This document shows, piece by piece, positions 55,028-64,000 of a stretch of DNA of 64,000 nucleotides. Positions within the stretch are counted from its first letter, which is position 1, and each line of letters starts with the position of its first letter. The DNA is taken from positions 1,178,001 to 1,242,000 of the forward strand of contig NZ_JAESWC010000002.1 of NCBI RefSeq assembly GCF_016765585.1, given 5' to 3'. This DNA is from Clostridium rhizosphaerae. GTDB taxonomy: Bacteria > Bacillota > Clostridia > Clostridiales > Clostridiaceae. Below the pieces are notes generated by a model. That model was not told the origin of the DNA and made no database searches. It saw nothing but the letters and a program-made list of their open reading frames with translations. The position numbers and the translations under genes are program-made.

Positions 55028-55066
55028 TAAAAAGCCTTAGTGAGCATTATTTCTCACTAAAGCTTA
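55028..55066 (-). terminator. Terminator of manC
   Basis: Hairpin AAGCTTTAGTGAG / CTCACTAAGGCTT then TTTTTAATTTTTTC on the minus strand. Its upstream arm is just past the manC stop. Confidence 0.85.
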
Positions 55067-55069
55067 CAG

Positions 55070-56137
55070 CTACAAGTATTGTTCTAATCCATTCTCCTGC
55101 TTTATTTCATTAACTAAATGTTTAACTTCCTGTTCTTTATTTCTATCCATAACTAAAATCACATCACCAGCATCTACAATTACCAAATCCTTAACTCCAA
55201 AACCTATAATCAGCTTTTTATCTCCAAATACATAACAGTTCTCGCTTTGTTCCATAAAAGCTATTCCGGATACGTTATTTCCCCGGAAATCTGTCAAAAA
55301 TCTGCCCAAAGCAGCAAAACTTCCTATATCATCCCAAATAAACTCACACTTAATAACATATGCTTTTCTAGTCTTTTGCATAATACCGAAGTCCACAGAA
55401 ATTCCATCTATAAGGTTATACTGCTCAACTATAACATCATGTTCATTTTGTTCTCCTAGACTCTGATATATATTCATTAAGTTTTTATACATTTTAGGAA
55501 GATACTTTTCCATCTCTCTTAGAAATACATCTGCTCTCCAAACAAACATGCCGCTGTTCCATAGGTAAGTTCCTTTTATAATGAAATCTTTAGCTACTTC
55601 CACATTAGGTTTCTCAGTAAACCTCTCAACTTTGAATGTAGCTATGTCTCCACTTATTCGAGTACCCATTTCAATATATCCATAGCCTGTTTCAGGTCTT
55701 GTTGGACTTACTCCTATAGTTATTAAGCCTCTCCTTCGTTCAGCAATTTCCACTGCTTGATCTAAAGTATCTAGAAATAATTTATCATTTTCAATATAAT
55801 GATCTGAGGGGAGAACTATCATGGTTGCATCTTTATCTTTTTTTAAAAGCTTAACTGCTGAAAGTCCAATGCATGTTGCAGTCTCTTTGTTTGCAGGCTC
55901 AACAAATATATTAGCTTTATTGATGTCAGGAAGCTCCTCATAAATTTTATCCAAATACTCTTCATTAGTAACTACATAAATGTTTTCCTTATTAACAAGG
56001 GGTTTGATTCTATCTACTGTATTTCTTAGAAAGCTTTTGTTATTTATGACCTTTAAAAACTGTTTTGGGTTTTTTTCACGAGATAATGGATATAATCTTA
56101 GGCCTTTTCCTCCTGCTAATATTAGTGCATACAGCAA
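55070..56137 (-). CDS. manC: Mannose-1-phosphate guanylyltransferase
   Basis: 355 residues. Nucleotidyl transferase fold with ALILAGGKGLRLYPLSREKN at the N-terminus, NPKQFLKV, VERFTEKPNVEVA and LWNSGMFVW. It makes GDP-mannose for cell-surface glycans. The C-terminal isomerase domain of bifunctional ManC/PMI is absent, so it is the single-function form. Monocistronic with its own terminator. Confidence 0.92.
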   Translation of the reverse strand: MLYALILAGGKGLRLYPLSREKNPKQFLKVINNKSFLRNTVDRIKPLVNKENIYVVTNEEYLDKIYEELPDINKANIFVEPANKETATCIGLSAVKLLKKDKDATMIVLPSDHYIENDKLFLDTLDQAVEIAERRRGLITIGVSPTRPETGYGYIEMGTRISGDIATFKVERFTEKPNVEVAKDFIIKGTYLWNSGMFVWRADVFLREMEKYLPKMYKNLMNIYQSLGEQNEHDVIVEQYNLIDGISVDFGIMQKTRKAYVIKCEFIWDDIGSFAALGRFLTDFRGNNVSGIAFMEQSENCYVFGDKKLIIGFGVKDLVIVDAGDVILVMDRNKEQEVKHLVNEIKQENGLEQYL

Positions 56138-56220
56138 AAATACTCACTCCAAATATTGCTTCAATGTTATAGTATGAAAGCTTATGATTATGTGTGAAGG
56201 GTTGCCATAAAGTAACTTTA

Positions 56221-56811
56221 TCAATTAGCTGCATGTTCAATAATATCTTTAGTTCTATCTAAATCTTCAATTTCAGATAAAACAGCCATACTTTCCAATG
56301 AATTATTGTCAAAAATAGTGTACTTAAATTTTTCACTAAAATCATCATCATTTTTATATAATTTTATAATGTCTTCTAAACTTTCATTTATAAAACCTAT
56401 ATAAAAGTGACTATTATACTTCTTTATAATTGTTTCCACTTTATATAAGTCTTTGTCTGAAATTATAAATGCTATTATATAATTTTTGGGTCTGTTTTTA
56501 TTATCAAGTTTAACAGAAACGCCAAGAACTGATACGCTGTCTGAGGCTCTATCTTCTATCTTCTTATATATAATATTGCTGCCAATCAGACAACCTTCAA
56601 GTTTATCTGATGTCTCTTCCTGATTAATGCCCTTTTGCTGTAATTTTGAATCTATGATTAATAAACAATTTTCCTTATTAATAAAATCAGTTAGTAGTTT
56701 GTTTTTAAACTCAAATTTATCTTTTAAATTTGAATAATCAATATAAAACTTAACTTTTTCTTTTATAATCTCTTTTTTTATTCTTAGCTTGTTCTTATTA
56801 AAAAATTTCAT
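56221..56811 (-). CDS. Conserved-looking protein of unknown function
   Basis: About 196 residues, no signal peptide or membrane segment. Highly charged with a Lys-rich N-terminus (NKLRIKKEIIKEKVKFY) and alternating alpha/beta pattern; repeated strand-like runs CLLIIDSK, NYIIAFIISDK, FYIGFIN. No known domain was recognised. The GTG at 56820 is part of the AGGTGA ribosome site, so the ATG at 56811 is preferred. It is downstream of deoD on the same strand but separated by a terminator-like hairpin. Confidence 0.6.
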   Translation of the reverse strand: MKFFNKNKLRIKKEIIKEKVKFYIDYSNLKDKFEFKNKLLTDFINKENCLLIIDSKLQQKGINQEETSDKLEGCLIGSNIIYKKIEDRASDSVSVLGVSVKLDNKNRPKNYIIAFIISDKDLYKVETIIKKYNSHFYIGFINESLEDIIKLYKNDDDFSEKFKYTIFDNNSLESMAVLSEIEDLDRTKDIIEHAAN

Positions 56812-56848
56812 TTTTATCACCTGTTTGCTTTAATATTAAATAGATTAA

Positions 56849-56875
56849 AGGAGAGTGATAAGCACTCTCCTTACT
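56849..56875 (-). terminator. Terminator of deoD
   Basis: Hairpin AAGGAGAGTG-CTTAT-CACTCTCCTT followed by TAATCTATTTAAT on the minus strand. Confidence 0.7.
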
Positions 56876-56876
56876 A

Positions 56877-57584
56877 TTAAGCTAACTCTAAAGCTATTTC
56901 CATCATTTGAGTAAAAGTATGCTGACGTTCCTCAGCTGTAGTAGCTTCATGAGTAACAAGAGAATCTGATATTGTCAAAATACAAAGAGCATTTACTCCT
57001 GCACGTGCAGCATTCATATATAAAGCAGCAGCTTCCATTTCTACTGCTAACACTCCCATCTTAGCCCACTTTTTCCAACTTTCCGAATCATCATCATAAA
57101 AAGTATCTGATGATAAGATATTGCCTACCTTAGGTTCTATTCCTTTTGAATTTGCTGCATCTACAGCCTTCTTTACAAGCTCAAAGGAAGCTGTTGGTGC
57201 TAAAGTTCCTGGCAGATTATACTGTGCTGCAAAATTTGAATTTGTTGATGCTGCCATACCAATAACTATATCTCTTACCTTAATATTTTCTTGAAGAGAA
57301 CCAGCTGAGCCAATACGAATTAAATTCTTAACCCCATAGAAATGAATTAATTCATAGGAATATATTCCTATTGAAGGCATTCCCATTCCTGTTCCCATTA
57401 CAGAAATTCTTTTACCTTTATATGTACCAGTATAACCAAACATATTTCTAACAGTATTAAACTGAACAGGATTTTCTAAAAAAGTTTCCGCAATAAATTT
57501 TGCTCTCAGAGGATCTCCTGGTAGTAGTACTGTTTCTGCAATTATTCCCTGCTCACTTACATTAATATGCGGTGTTGGAATCAT
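56877..57584 (-). CDS. deoD: Purine-nucleoside phosphorylase, DeoD type
   Basis: 235 residues, hexameric DeoD/PNP-I class. [36 protein letters not shown] (phosphate site), [15 protein letters not shown] and [10 protein letters not shown] (catalytic Asp) are present. It splits purine nucleosides with phosphate for salvage. The frame opens at a GTG (57593); GGAGAG spacing favours the ATG at 57584. Confidence 0.93.
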   Translation of the reverse strand: MIPTPHINVSEQGIIAETVLLPGDPLRAKFIAETFLENPVQFNTVRNMFGYTGTYKGKRISVMGTGMGMPSIGIYSYELIHFYGVKNLIRIGSAGSLQENIKVRDIVIGMAASTNSNFAAQYNLPGTLAPTASFELVKKAVDAANSKGIEPKVGNILSSDTFYDDDSESWKKWAKMGVLAVEMEAAALYMNAARAGVNALCILTISDSLVTHEATTAEERQHTFTQMMEIALELA

Positions 57585-57781
57585 TATAATCACTCTCCAT
57601 ATTCAAAATCAGTTATAAATTTAACATAATAATTATAATTCATATTAATAAATATATCTACAATTTCCTATTCTTTTAATATTGTCTCCTTAAATTTGAT
57701 TTAAATCACAGAAAATAAATACCAATGAAGTTATAATAAACTCAACGAGTTAAATAAACGGAATGTTGAAGGGAGATTTTT

Positions 57782-58531
57782 ATGAATAGAATAGATAGCT
57801 TAGTAGAATTGCTTCAAAAATTAAACAGCGGTGATATATCTCCAGAATTAAGACAGGAAGCCTTAACAATGGTTCAAAATGTAGACCCACTTGAGCTTTC
57901 CTTAGCTGAACAAAAGCTAATCGAAAACGGGACAAAGCCAGAAGATTTGAGACATCTTTGCGATATTCATATGGAAGTTTTAAAGGATGAACTAGACAGG
58001 TTAAAGCTCGGCCTAACCCCTGATCATGTATTGACAACATTAATTGATGAGCACGAGGAAATTAATAAACGCCTTCATATATTAGAAGGTATAAACAACG
58101 AGATTCAAAAACTAGAAAGCTATGATGAAAATAACGATATATTCGCCAAACTCCATTCTACAGCAGTAGAAATAATTGGAGCTGAGCCTCATCATAAAAG
58201 AGAAGAAGATGTTCTTTTCCCAGAGCTTGAAAAAAGAGGCGTTACAGGACCTACTAGAGTAATGAGAATGGAACACGATATGCTTAGAGCTAAGAAGCAT
58301 GAAATTAAAAAGCTTGCCGAAGAGGTACAAAATATGAACTTTACTGAGTTTAAAACTCAGCTTGATGAAGCAGCTAAGTTTTTAATATTTAATTTAAGAG
58401 ATCACATATATAAAGAAAACCATATACTTTATCCTTCCTCTGTACAAACATTAAAAGAAGAAAATCTATGGACTGAAATGAAAGAAGCTTGTGATAAAAT
58501 AGGCTATTGTAGCTTTACCCCAGGTAAATAA
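57782..58531 (+). CDS. DUF438 plus hemerythrin-like domain protein
   Basis: 249 residues. The N-terminal ~75 match DUF438 (ALTMVQNVDPLELSLAEQKL). The C-terminal part (~80-235) is a hemerythrin/HHE four-helix bundle with LIDEHEEI, EPHHKREEDVLFPELE, MRMEHDMLR and LRDHIYKENHILYP supplying di-iron ligands. Probably an oxygen or nitric-oxide sensing or repair protein of the cytosol. ATG after GAAGGGAG. Divergent from deoD. Confidence 0.85.
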   Translation: MNRIDSLVELLQKLNSGDISPELRQEALTMVQNVDPLELSLAEQKLIENGTKPEDLRHLCDIHMEVLKDELDRLKLGLTPDHVLTTLIDEHEEINKRLHILEGINNEIQKLESYDENNDIFAKLHSTAVEIIGAEPHHKREEDVLFPELEKRGVTGPTRVMRMEHDMLRAKKHEIKKLAEEVQNMNFTEFKTQLDEAAKFLIFNLRDHIYKENHILYPSSVQTLKEENLWTEMKEACDKIGYCSFTPGK

Positions 58532-58579
58532 TATATCTTATGTTAGCATAGCTCTCTTTCTAATGCACATACTTTTTAT

Positions 58580-58617
58580 ATAAAGAAGATAAGAAGATAA
58601 ATTCTTATCTTCTTTAT
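58580..58617. terminator. Bidirectional terminator
   Basis: ATAAAGAAGATAAGAA / TTCTTATCTTCTTTAT stem between the converging HHE and ABC-F genes; the right arm overlaps the ABC-F stop. It shares its core with the palindrome at 24841. Confidence 0.75.
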
Positions 58618-60344
58618 AATTTGAGTCTATAGGTATTAATTTCTCTAGATATCTCAATAAACTTTCTATCTAATTCTTCTTTTTCACTTTCGGACAGCTT
58701 TTCGTTAAATCTGCCGCTTAAAAATGCCAACTCACATTCTAGTTTGCTAATAATATCCCTTATAGCGTTATAGTCAGTGTTATTGCTATCTGAATTCTGT
58801 TTCCTGCTTATATACTCATCAAAAGTTCCTGGATAAGAAATCAGTTTTTCATTGTTTATCTCAATAATTTTAGTTGCTAATCTATTTACAAAATATCTAT
58901 CATGAGACACAAATAGGATAGTTTCTTTAAACTCACTCAAAATCTCTTCTATTTTTTCTTTTGAAACTATGTCCATATAATTAGTTAGTTCATCTAATAC
59001 TAATAAATTTGCTTCAGACAAAATTATTTTAGCAAATGCAGTTCTGCATTTTTCTCCCATGCTTAAATTTTTAACAAGCTTAAACACTTCGTCTCCTTTA
59101 AACAAAAGGCAAGCTAAAAGCATTCTAGTCTCTGCATGGTTTATGCCATAATAAAGAACATTTTCCAATATACTTTTGTCATAATCAAGACTATCTAATT
59201 CCTGAGCAAAATATGCTGTTTTTACAGAAGGATTTATAGTTACTTTTCCTTCAAATTTTTTATCAAGTCCATTAATAATTTTAAGAAGAGTTGTTTTTCC
59301 TGCACCATTCTCACCTAAAAGAGCAATCTTTTCGCCTCTCATAATATTAAAGGAAGCTTTTGAAAATATATTTCTATTTTCATAGCGCTTGCTTAAATCA
59401 TATATCTGAACTAAATACTTTGGAAGTTTTGTATTTATGAGGCTTCTATTTAATATATCAAAGTAAGCTGCAGTCTCTCCTTTTGGTTTATCAATTTTAT
59501 TTTTTTCTACTCTTTCCAGCTCTTTCTCTTTAGCTCTCATAACACTTACATGTTTCTTAGCCTTTGCTCTTGCAAAATCATTTTGCCCGGCTGCCATATG
59601 AGCCTGATCAAACCAATTCTTTCTGTCATTTATAACTTCTTTAAGGTGTTCTATTTTTTTCTCCTGCTTATCATATTCTTTAATCTTATTCTTAGTTTCA
59701 ATTTCTTTCTGCTGCTTGTAATCACTATAATTTCCTTCATATTCCTTCAGGAACTTTGCAGATAATTCCCAAGTTTTATTTGTTGTCTTATCTAAAAAAT
59801 ATCTATCATGAGAAATAATTAAAACTGTTTTTCTTAATCCATTCAAAAAATTCTCCAGCCATTTACACCCTTCCAAATCAAGATGATTTGTTGGTTCATC
59901 TAGTATAAGCAAATCAAAATCTTCAATCAGTACTCTGCATAAAGCCAGTTTAGTTTTTTCTCCTCCGCTTAAAAGGCCAAACTGTTTACTATATATTTGT
60001 TCACTTAAGCCTGCTTCTACTATCGCTTGTTTAAGTTTAACTTGATATATTTTATCCTTCTTTCTATCATTAAGAACTTCAAATAAAAAATCATATACAG
60101 ACATCGCTTTATAATTATCTGAATTCTGATTCAGATATATAGCTTTTATATTCCCAGGTGAATATTTTAGCATTCCTTCTTCATATGACTCCAGCTTTGC
60201 AATTATTTTTGCCAAAGTTGTCTTGCCAACTCCGTTTATACCTATTAAACCAATCTTATCATTTTCATTAATTCTTCCTGTAAGATTGCTCAGTACTATT
60301 TTGCCTTCATAATCTTTATATAAATTTTCAAAAATAACGTTCAT
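58614..60344 (-). CDS. ABC-F family ATPase, possible ribosome protection protein
   Basis: 576 residues, two ABC domains and no membrane segment. Domain 1: GINGVGKTTLAKI, LLSGGEKTKLALC, LLILDEPTNHLDLEG; domain 2: GENGAGKTTLLKI, NLSMGEKCRTAFAK, NLLVLDELTNYMD. The linker between them is Lys/Glu-rich and ends in a short C-terminal tail. The length and single-gene setting fit antibiotic-resistance ABC-F proteins (for example CplR of Clostridia) as well as housekeeping ones. A leader hairpin upstream may act as an attenuator. Confidence 0.87.
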   Translation of the reverse strand: MNVIFENLYKDYEGKIVLSNLTGRINENDKIGLIGINGVGKTTLAKIIAKLESYEEGMLKYSPGNIKAIYLNQNSDNYKAMSVYDFLFEVLNDRKKDKIYQVKLKQAIVEAGLSEQIYSKQFGLLSGGEKTKLALCRVLIEDFDLLILDEPTNHLDLEGCKWLENFLNGLRKTVLIISHDRYFLDKTTNKTWELSAKFLKEYEGNYSDYKQQKEIETKNKIKEYDKQEKKIEHLKEVINDRKNWFDQAHMAAGQNDFARAKAKKHVSVMRAKEKELERVEKNKIDKPKGETAAYFDILNRSLINTKLPKYLVQIYDLSKRYENRNIFSKASFNIMRGEKIALLGENGAGKTTLLKIINGLDKKFEGKVTINPSVKTAYFAQELDSLDYDKSILENVLYYGINHAETRMLLACLLFKGDEVFKLVKNLSMGEKCRTAFAKIILSEANLLVLDELTNYMDIVSKEKIEEILSEFKETILFVSHDRYFVNRLATKIIEINNEKLISYPGTFDEYISRKQNSDSNNTDYNAIRDIISKLECELAFLSGRFNEKLSESEKEELDRKFIEISREINTYRLKL

Positions 60345-60400
60345 ATGCTCATCTCCTTTATTAATTGCGAGACGATAGTTAAAGTATCAAAAAATATTAA

Positions 60401-60428
60401 AGCTGTAACCCATAATCAGGTTACAGCT
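60401..60428 (-). promoter_or_regulatory. Leader hairpin (possible attenuator) of ABC-F gene
   Basis: AGCTGTAACC / GGTTACAGCT stem, followed on the minus strand by TTTAATATTTTTTG. It ends 57 nt before the ABC-F start, so a transcript reading through could be stopped before the gene, as in antibiotic-induced ABC-F leaders. No leader peptide was confirmed. Confidence 0.5.
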
Positions 60429-60452
60429 ATTTTAAGCATAAAAACTAAACAT

Positions 60453-60556
60453 CTACAATGCAAAAGTTCTAATACATTAATGATATCCCAAAAATCCTTG
60501 AAGATTGGATATTTTGTGACATCATTAATGTAAGAACTTTATTGCATTATATATAT
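60453..60556. repeat. About 107-bp palindromic element, copy 2
   Basis: Starts CTACAATGCAAAAGTTCTAA and ends GTAAGAACTTTATTGCATTA, with core AAATCCTTGAAGATTGGATA, matching the element at 4961-5069 in the same orientation with small changes. It lies in the leader region of the ABC-F gene. The remaining 60557-60773 shows no gene. Confidence 0.7.
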
Positions 60557-60773
60557 CTTATATTTAAGCTGTGAAATAAATTGCCTGTACGCGTTTTTTA
60601 ACTATCATCTCTTAAAAAGTACACACTTTGACCTGTACTATTTTAAGATTACTATTTAATTAGTTGTTAGTTAAAAAACAATTGCTCATTTCACACCTCA
60701 TATAACTTTATATATTTGCAGCATTCATATGCTATGCTTATATACTAGCATTAAATTACATAAAATACAATAA

Positions 60774-62798
60774 TTATTCATTAAGCTTAAACTTATTAAT
60801 TTCATTTTGAAGCTTAACAGCTATGTCTTTCAAGCTATTTGCGTTACTCATAAACCCATTTAAAGCTCCTGAAACTTCTTCAATAGAAGCAGATACTTCC
60901 TCTGTGCTGGCTGCTGATTCTTCAGATACTGCAGCGATATTATGCATTATTCCGACAATCTCGCTTTTACTGTTATTCGCATCTCTAACTGCTGTTTCGA
61001 TGCTTTGAAGTCCATTAACAAGCTCATTTATAGAACTAATTATATTTCCAAATATTTGTTTCGTACTTTCTACTACTTTATTTTGCTCATTTACAATTGC
61101 TACGGCTCCATTCATAGCATCAACAGTAGCCTTGGATTTCGTGCTGATTTTTTCAATTAGCTGTTGAATCTTTTTTGTGGCATCTGTAGATTGCTCAGCA
61201 AGCTTTCTTATTTCATCTGCTACAACCGCAAATCCCTTTCCTGCATCTCCTGCTCTTGCTGCTTCTATAGCCGCATTAAGAGCTAAAAGATTTGTTTGCT
61301 CTGCTATATCGTTAATAGTTTCTGTAATGCTTCCGATTTCATTAGTTGATTTACTCATATTAAGTACTGCATCTTGAATGTTTGAAGTTGTTTTTATAGT
61401 TTTTCTTGATTTTTCAAATAGCGTGTCTATGATGCTTAAGCCCTCTCTGCTTACCTTCTCTGTATTACTTGATATTCCTTCCATATCAGTAGATAAATTA
61501 ACTATATTATCAATTTTTTGTTCCAGTTCATTAAACTTATTTACACCCTCTTCAATGTCTCTTGTTTGATTTGAAGCACCTATTGCCACTGAATCTATAG
61601 CAGAGGCAACTTCACTTACTGAAGTATTTGTTTCACTGCTAATATTATCTATAATTTTCGAAGCCTCTAATATATTATCTGATGATTCCTTAGCGCTTTT
61701 TATTAATGTACTTATACTTGAAAGCATATTATTAAAATTAGTACCAAGTTGTCCAAACTCATCTTTAGTTAAGATGTTAATTCTAGATGACAAATTTCCA
61801 TCAGCTGCTTTTTTAAATACATCATTCAATCTATTTATATTCTTTGTTATCCATATACTTAAGAATACTGCAATAATAGTAGATAATATTACTGATACTA
61901 TTGTAAAGATTAAAATAGCAGTTCCTATTCCTTGAACATCAGTCATTATCTCTTTTTGATCAATTACACCAAGAATTTTCCATCCACTTTCTTTGTTAGT
62001 AACATATACATTATACTTTTCTGTACCAAGATCATTATATTTCTCAAAGCCGCTTTCTTTGGTGCTTACATTTTTCCAATAACTCATTTTAGTTGGTAAA
62101 TCCGTTCCTATTTTTGAGTTGTCTGGATGTGAAATTACGATTCCTGTTTTATTGATTATAAATACATATCCTTCTTTACCTATTTTAATGTTTGATAATT
62201 GGTTGGCAAGATTATTCATATCAATATCCATAGCAAGTACACCAACTATATCATTTTTATATTGCACAGTTCTCGATATAGTTACTGTAGTTTGTCCTGA
62301 TTTTTCATCCTTATAAAGGTCGCTTACAACAATAGAATCTTTATTTTTTAACGCTTCTGTATACCACGGTTTATTTGTACAATCTACATTAGCTGCTGTT
62401 TCACTGTTTGGATATGAATATAATTTTCCTGTACTTGTTGCCAGGTATACAGACATAAGGTCCCTATTGTTTTCCTTAACTGTTGAAAGAGAATCTATTA
62501 GCTTCTGCTGATATGCCTGCTGATCAGTATTAATCGCTTGTACATTTTCATTTGCAGCTAAAATATTTATTTGTCTTTTTAAACTGTCAAAATAATTATC
62601 AATTCCCCTGTTAACTTCAGATAATGTCTGCTGTGTACTAACCGTAAATCTATTCATTATCACTTTTTTAGAGCTTACATAAGAAACTAGACCAAGAGAA
62701 GTTATAGGTATAATTGTTAAAAGTATAAGAATAACAATTAATTTAAATCCAATTCGTGATTTTAGCTTTAATTTGTCATTAGCTACTCTCTTTTTCAT
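60774..62798 (-). CDS. Methyl-accepting chemotaxis protein with Cache sensor
   Basis: 674 residues. N-terminal membrane segment (~20-40), extracellular dCache sensor (~45-275) with [20 protein letters not shown] and [14 protein letters not shown]-like features, second membrane segment (~285-310), HAMP (~315-365), and a signalling domain with the hairpin tip [20 protein letters not shown]. It would sense a small extracellular ligand (often an amino acid) and control CheA. Monocistronic. Confidence 0.93.
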   Translation of the reverse strand: MKKRVANDKLKLKSRIGFKLIVILILLTIIPITSLGLVSYVSSKKVIMNRFTVSTQQTLSEVNRGIDNYFDSLKRQINILAANENVQAINTDQQAYQQKLIDSLSTVKENNRDLMSVYLATSTGKLYSYPNSETAANVDCTNKPWYTEALKNKDSIVVSDLYKDEKSGQTTVTISRTVQYKNDIVGVLAMDIDMNNLANQLSNIKIGKEGYVFIINKTGIVISHPDNSKIGTDLPTKMSYWKNVSTKESGFEKYNDLGTEKYNVYVTNKESGWKILGVIDQKEIMTDVQGIGTAILIFTIVSVILSTIIAVFLSIWITKNINRLNDVFKKAADGNLSSRINILTKDEFGQLGTNFNNMLSSISTLIKSAKESSDNILEASKIIDNISSETNTSVSEVASAIDSVAIGASNQTRDIEEGVNKFNELEQKIDNIVNLSTDMEGISSNTEKVSREGLSIIDTLFEKSRKTIKTTSNIQDAVLNMSKSTNEIGSITETINDIAEQTNLLALNAAIEAARAGDAGKGFAVVADEIRKLAEQSTDATKKIQQLIEKISTKSKATVDAMNGAVAIVNEQNKVVESTKQIFGNIISSINELVNGLQSIETAVRDANNSKSEIVGIMHNIAAVSEESAASTEEVSASIEEVSGALNGFMSNANSLKDIAVKLQNEINKFKLNE

Positions 62799-62892
62799 TT
62801 TTTCTCCCCCATTGTCAAATTTTCACCACTTATCCCTATTATAGCAATATTTTTTTTAATTTGGTAGCCTGATGACAGAAAAATTAGAAAAA

Positions 62893-62929
62893 TAAAAATT
62901 CCTGCAATATAAAGTTGCAGGAATTTTTA
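62893..62929 (-). terminator. Terminator after ridA
   Basis: TAAAAATTCCTGCAA / TTGCAGGAATTTTTA perfect stem, T-rich on both strands. Confidence 0.85.
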
Positions 62930-62933
62930 TTAC

Positions 62934-63314
62934 TTAATCCATTAAAGCAATAACTTCAATTTCCACTTTTGCATCCTTTGGAAGTCTTGCAACTTCAACA
63001 CAGGACCTTGCCGGAGGATTTTCTGTGAAATATTTTGCATATACTTCATTCATTGCCGCAAAATCATTCATGTCACTTATAAATACTAATGTTTTAACTA
63101 CCTTGTTTAAAGAAGTGCCTGCTTCCTCTAATATTGCCTTAACATTTTCTAAAGATTGTGCAGTTGCTTCCTTAATATCAGAAACTAATTCTCCTGTAGC
63201 AGGATTAACCGGAAGCTGTCCTGAGGTATAAACAAAGTTTCCTGCCTTTATTGCTTGTGAATATGGTCCTATTGCTCCTGGAGCATTTTTTGTAGATATA
63301 ATTTTTTTATCCAT
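62934..63314 (-). CDS. ridA: RidA family enamine/imine deaminase
   Basis: 126 residues, the normal RidA size. [23 protein letters not shown] contains the family start, [19 protein letters not shown] holds the substrate-binding Arg and conserved Cys. It hydrolyses reactive enamines/imines from PLP enzymes. The ATG follows AGGAGAG. It is downstream of the MOSC gene by 43 nt on the same strand, so the two are probably cotranscribed. Confidence 0.93.
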   Translation of the reverse strand: MDKKIISTKNAPGAIGPYSQAIKAGNFVYTSGQLPVNPATGELVSDIKEATAQSLENVKAILEEAGTSLNKVVKTLVFISDMNDFAAMNEVYAKYFTENPPARSCVEVARLPKDAKVEIEVIALMD

Positions 63315-63357
63315 AATTCTCTCCTATATAATCATCAGTTTTTTCAATTTCATTTTA

Positions 63358-63801
63358 TCATAAATTATTCCATTGGTCGATTTCTATTTTGTCTCCTATT
63401 TTTGCAATTCCACCCTTTAGTACTCTTGAGAATATTCCCTCTCTTGGCATTATGCAATCGCCAACTGTATAATAAATATGACATCGGTCATGACACTTTT
63501 TCCCTATCTGAGTTACCTCTAAAAGTATTTCTCCTATTCTAAGTTTTGTACCTATAGGAAGCTTAGCTAAGTCAATTCCTTTTACAACTATATTTTCTCC
63601 AAAGGCTCCAAATTTTACACTTATCCCTCTATTATTAAACTCTTCAATTTTTTCATAGGATAAAAGACTTACTTGTCTGTGCCAGTTACCTGCATGGGCA
63701 TCGCCTTTTATTCCATAATCTTCTATAAACTCTGCTTCACCTGCATCAACTTTCTCTGTACCTTTTTTTTCACTTATGCATAAGGCTAATATTTCTGCCA
63801 T
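63358..63801 (-). CDS. MOSC domain-containing protein
   Basis: 147 residues, a stand-alone MOSC domain. GIKGDAHAGNWHRQVSLLSY, FGAFGENIVVKGID, RIGEILLEVTQIGKKCH (with the conserved Cys) and the C-terminal PREGIFSRVLKGG are typical. MOSC proteins carry sulfur or bind molybdenum cofactor; in Clostridia they often occur near moaC or mogA genes, which would lie outside this window. ATG after AAAGGAG. Confidence 0.9.
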   Translation of the reverse strand: MAEILALCISEKKGTEKVDAGEAEFIEDYGIKGDAHAGNWHRQVSLLSYEKIEEFNNRGISVKFGAFGENIVVKGIDLAKLPIGTKLRIGEILLEVTQIGKKCHDRCHIYYTVGDCIMPREGIFSRVLKGGIAKIGDKIEIDQWNNL

Positions 63802-63825
63802 TCAAAACAACTCCTTTCTTCGAAC

Positions 63826-64000
63826 CGGGGCATCCTGGTCTTGCTCACTTCCGTTCGCAGGATGCCCGTAAAAGCCCATTTAGGGCTTTGTCTTCAGACC
63901 CGGGACATCCTATACTTACTCACTTCCGTTCGCAGGATGTCCGTAAAAGCCCATTTAGGGCTTTGTCTTCAGACCCGGGACATCCTATACTTACTCACTT
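63826..64000 (+). repeat. 75-bp tandem repeat with conserved-loop hairpins
   Basis: Units start at 63826, 63901 and 63976 and run off the window. Each has a 9-bp stem (GGGCATCCT/AGGATGCCC in unit 1, GGACATCCT/AGGATGTCC in unit 2) around a 22-nt loop ending CTCACTTCCGTTCGC, then GTAAAAGCCC-ATTTA-GGGCTTTG. The stem change G to A is matched by C to T on the other arm. A relative with a different stem is at 20610-20674. Confidence 0.8.

Noticed and set aside
54922-55113. 63-residue plus-strand frame upstream of fni
   Set aside because: Overlaps the fni control region and the manC terminator; low-complexity N-terminus.
63826-64000. Terminal repeats as a CRISPR array
   Set aside because: The whole 75-bp unit is repeated with almost no variable spacer, so it is a tandem repeat, not repeat-spacer units.

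Overview
The window is AT-rich chromosomal DNA of a spore-forming, low-GC Firmicute, almost certainly a Clostridium or close relative. The evidence is a YabG sporulation protease, several CotS-family spore-coat kinase-fold proteins, two promoter sequences fitting sigma-K, AGGAGG-type ribosome sites, T-rich hairpin terminators and a tRNA-sensing T-box leader. No rRNA, tRNA, CRISPR array, phage or intact insertion sequence was seen.

Region by region: 0.1-3.4 kb holds yabG and a divergent cotS / GT4 glycosyltransferase pair. 3.5-11.4 kb carries a MATE exporter, a YdcF-like protein, a radical-SAM/partner pair predicted to act on DNA, a split chromate transporter, a two-cluster ferredoxin and a Crp/Fnr regulator. 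11.5-15.6 kb is a second, expanded coat module: three cotS-like genes divergent from a second GT4 gene. 15.7-20.1 kb has a sugar-type binding lipoprotein, a polysaccharide deacetylase lipoprotein and larC-larB (nickel-pincer cofactor). 20.2-22.0 kb is a T-box leader whose specifier reads as Cys (UGC), in front of a TcyP-like symporter. 22.1-32.3 kb holds an orphan histidine kinase, a DUF2294 protein, an old yellow enzyme, a 2-hydroxyacid dehydrogenase, a pirin, a MoxR-DUF58-DUF4129 operon and an SGNH hydrolase.

33.6-47.4 kb is a carbohydrate/glycopeptide utilisation locus: an AraC regulator, an Opp-type ABC transporter, two paralogous Gfo/Idh/MocA proteins and a 1341-residue multidomain GH31 enzyme with fibronectin III, two discoidin, dockerin and cohesin-like regions but no signal peptide. 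It is flanked by decayed genes: an endonuclease/phosphatase-family pseudogene on one side, and on the other an N-acetylhexosamine-kinase-like pseudogene plus the 3' end of a sugar nucleotidyltransferase. The GH31 type and the kinase relic both point to amino-sugar (possibly alpha-GalNAc) glycans.

48.9-54.9 kb is a compact operon for the lower mevalonate pathway: type 2 IPP isomerase, mevalonate kinase, diphosphomevalonate decarboxylase and phosphomevalonate kinase. A TctA-like transporter and a small membrane protein sit between the last two. No HMG-CoA synthase or reductase is in the window, so the operon reads as a possible mevalonate uptake and salvage system. This is the best candidate here for an undescribed system. 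The remainder is manC, a gene of unknown function, deoD, a DUF438/hemerythrin protein, an ABC-F protein, a chemotaxis receptor, ridA and a MOSC protein. The window ends inside a 75-bp tandem repeat.

Three dispersed repeat families lie between the genes. One has 9-bp hairpin stems that change sequence while staying paired around a conserved 22-nt loop (20.6 kb and 63.8-64.0 kb). One is a roughly 107-bp inverted-repeat element (4.96 and 60.45 kb). One follows the last codons of two genes of the GH31 locus (34.5 and 42.05 kb).
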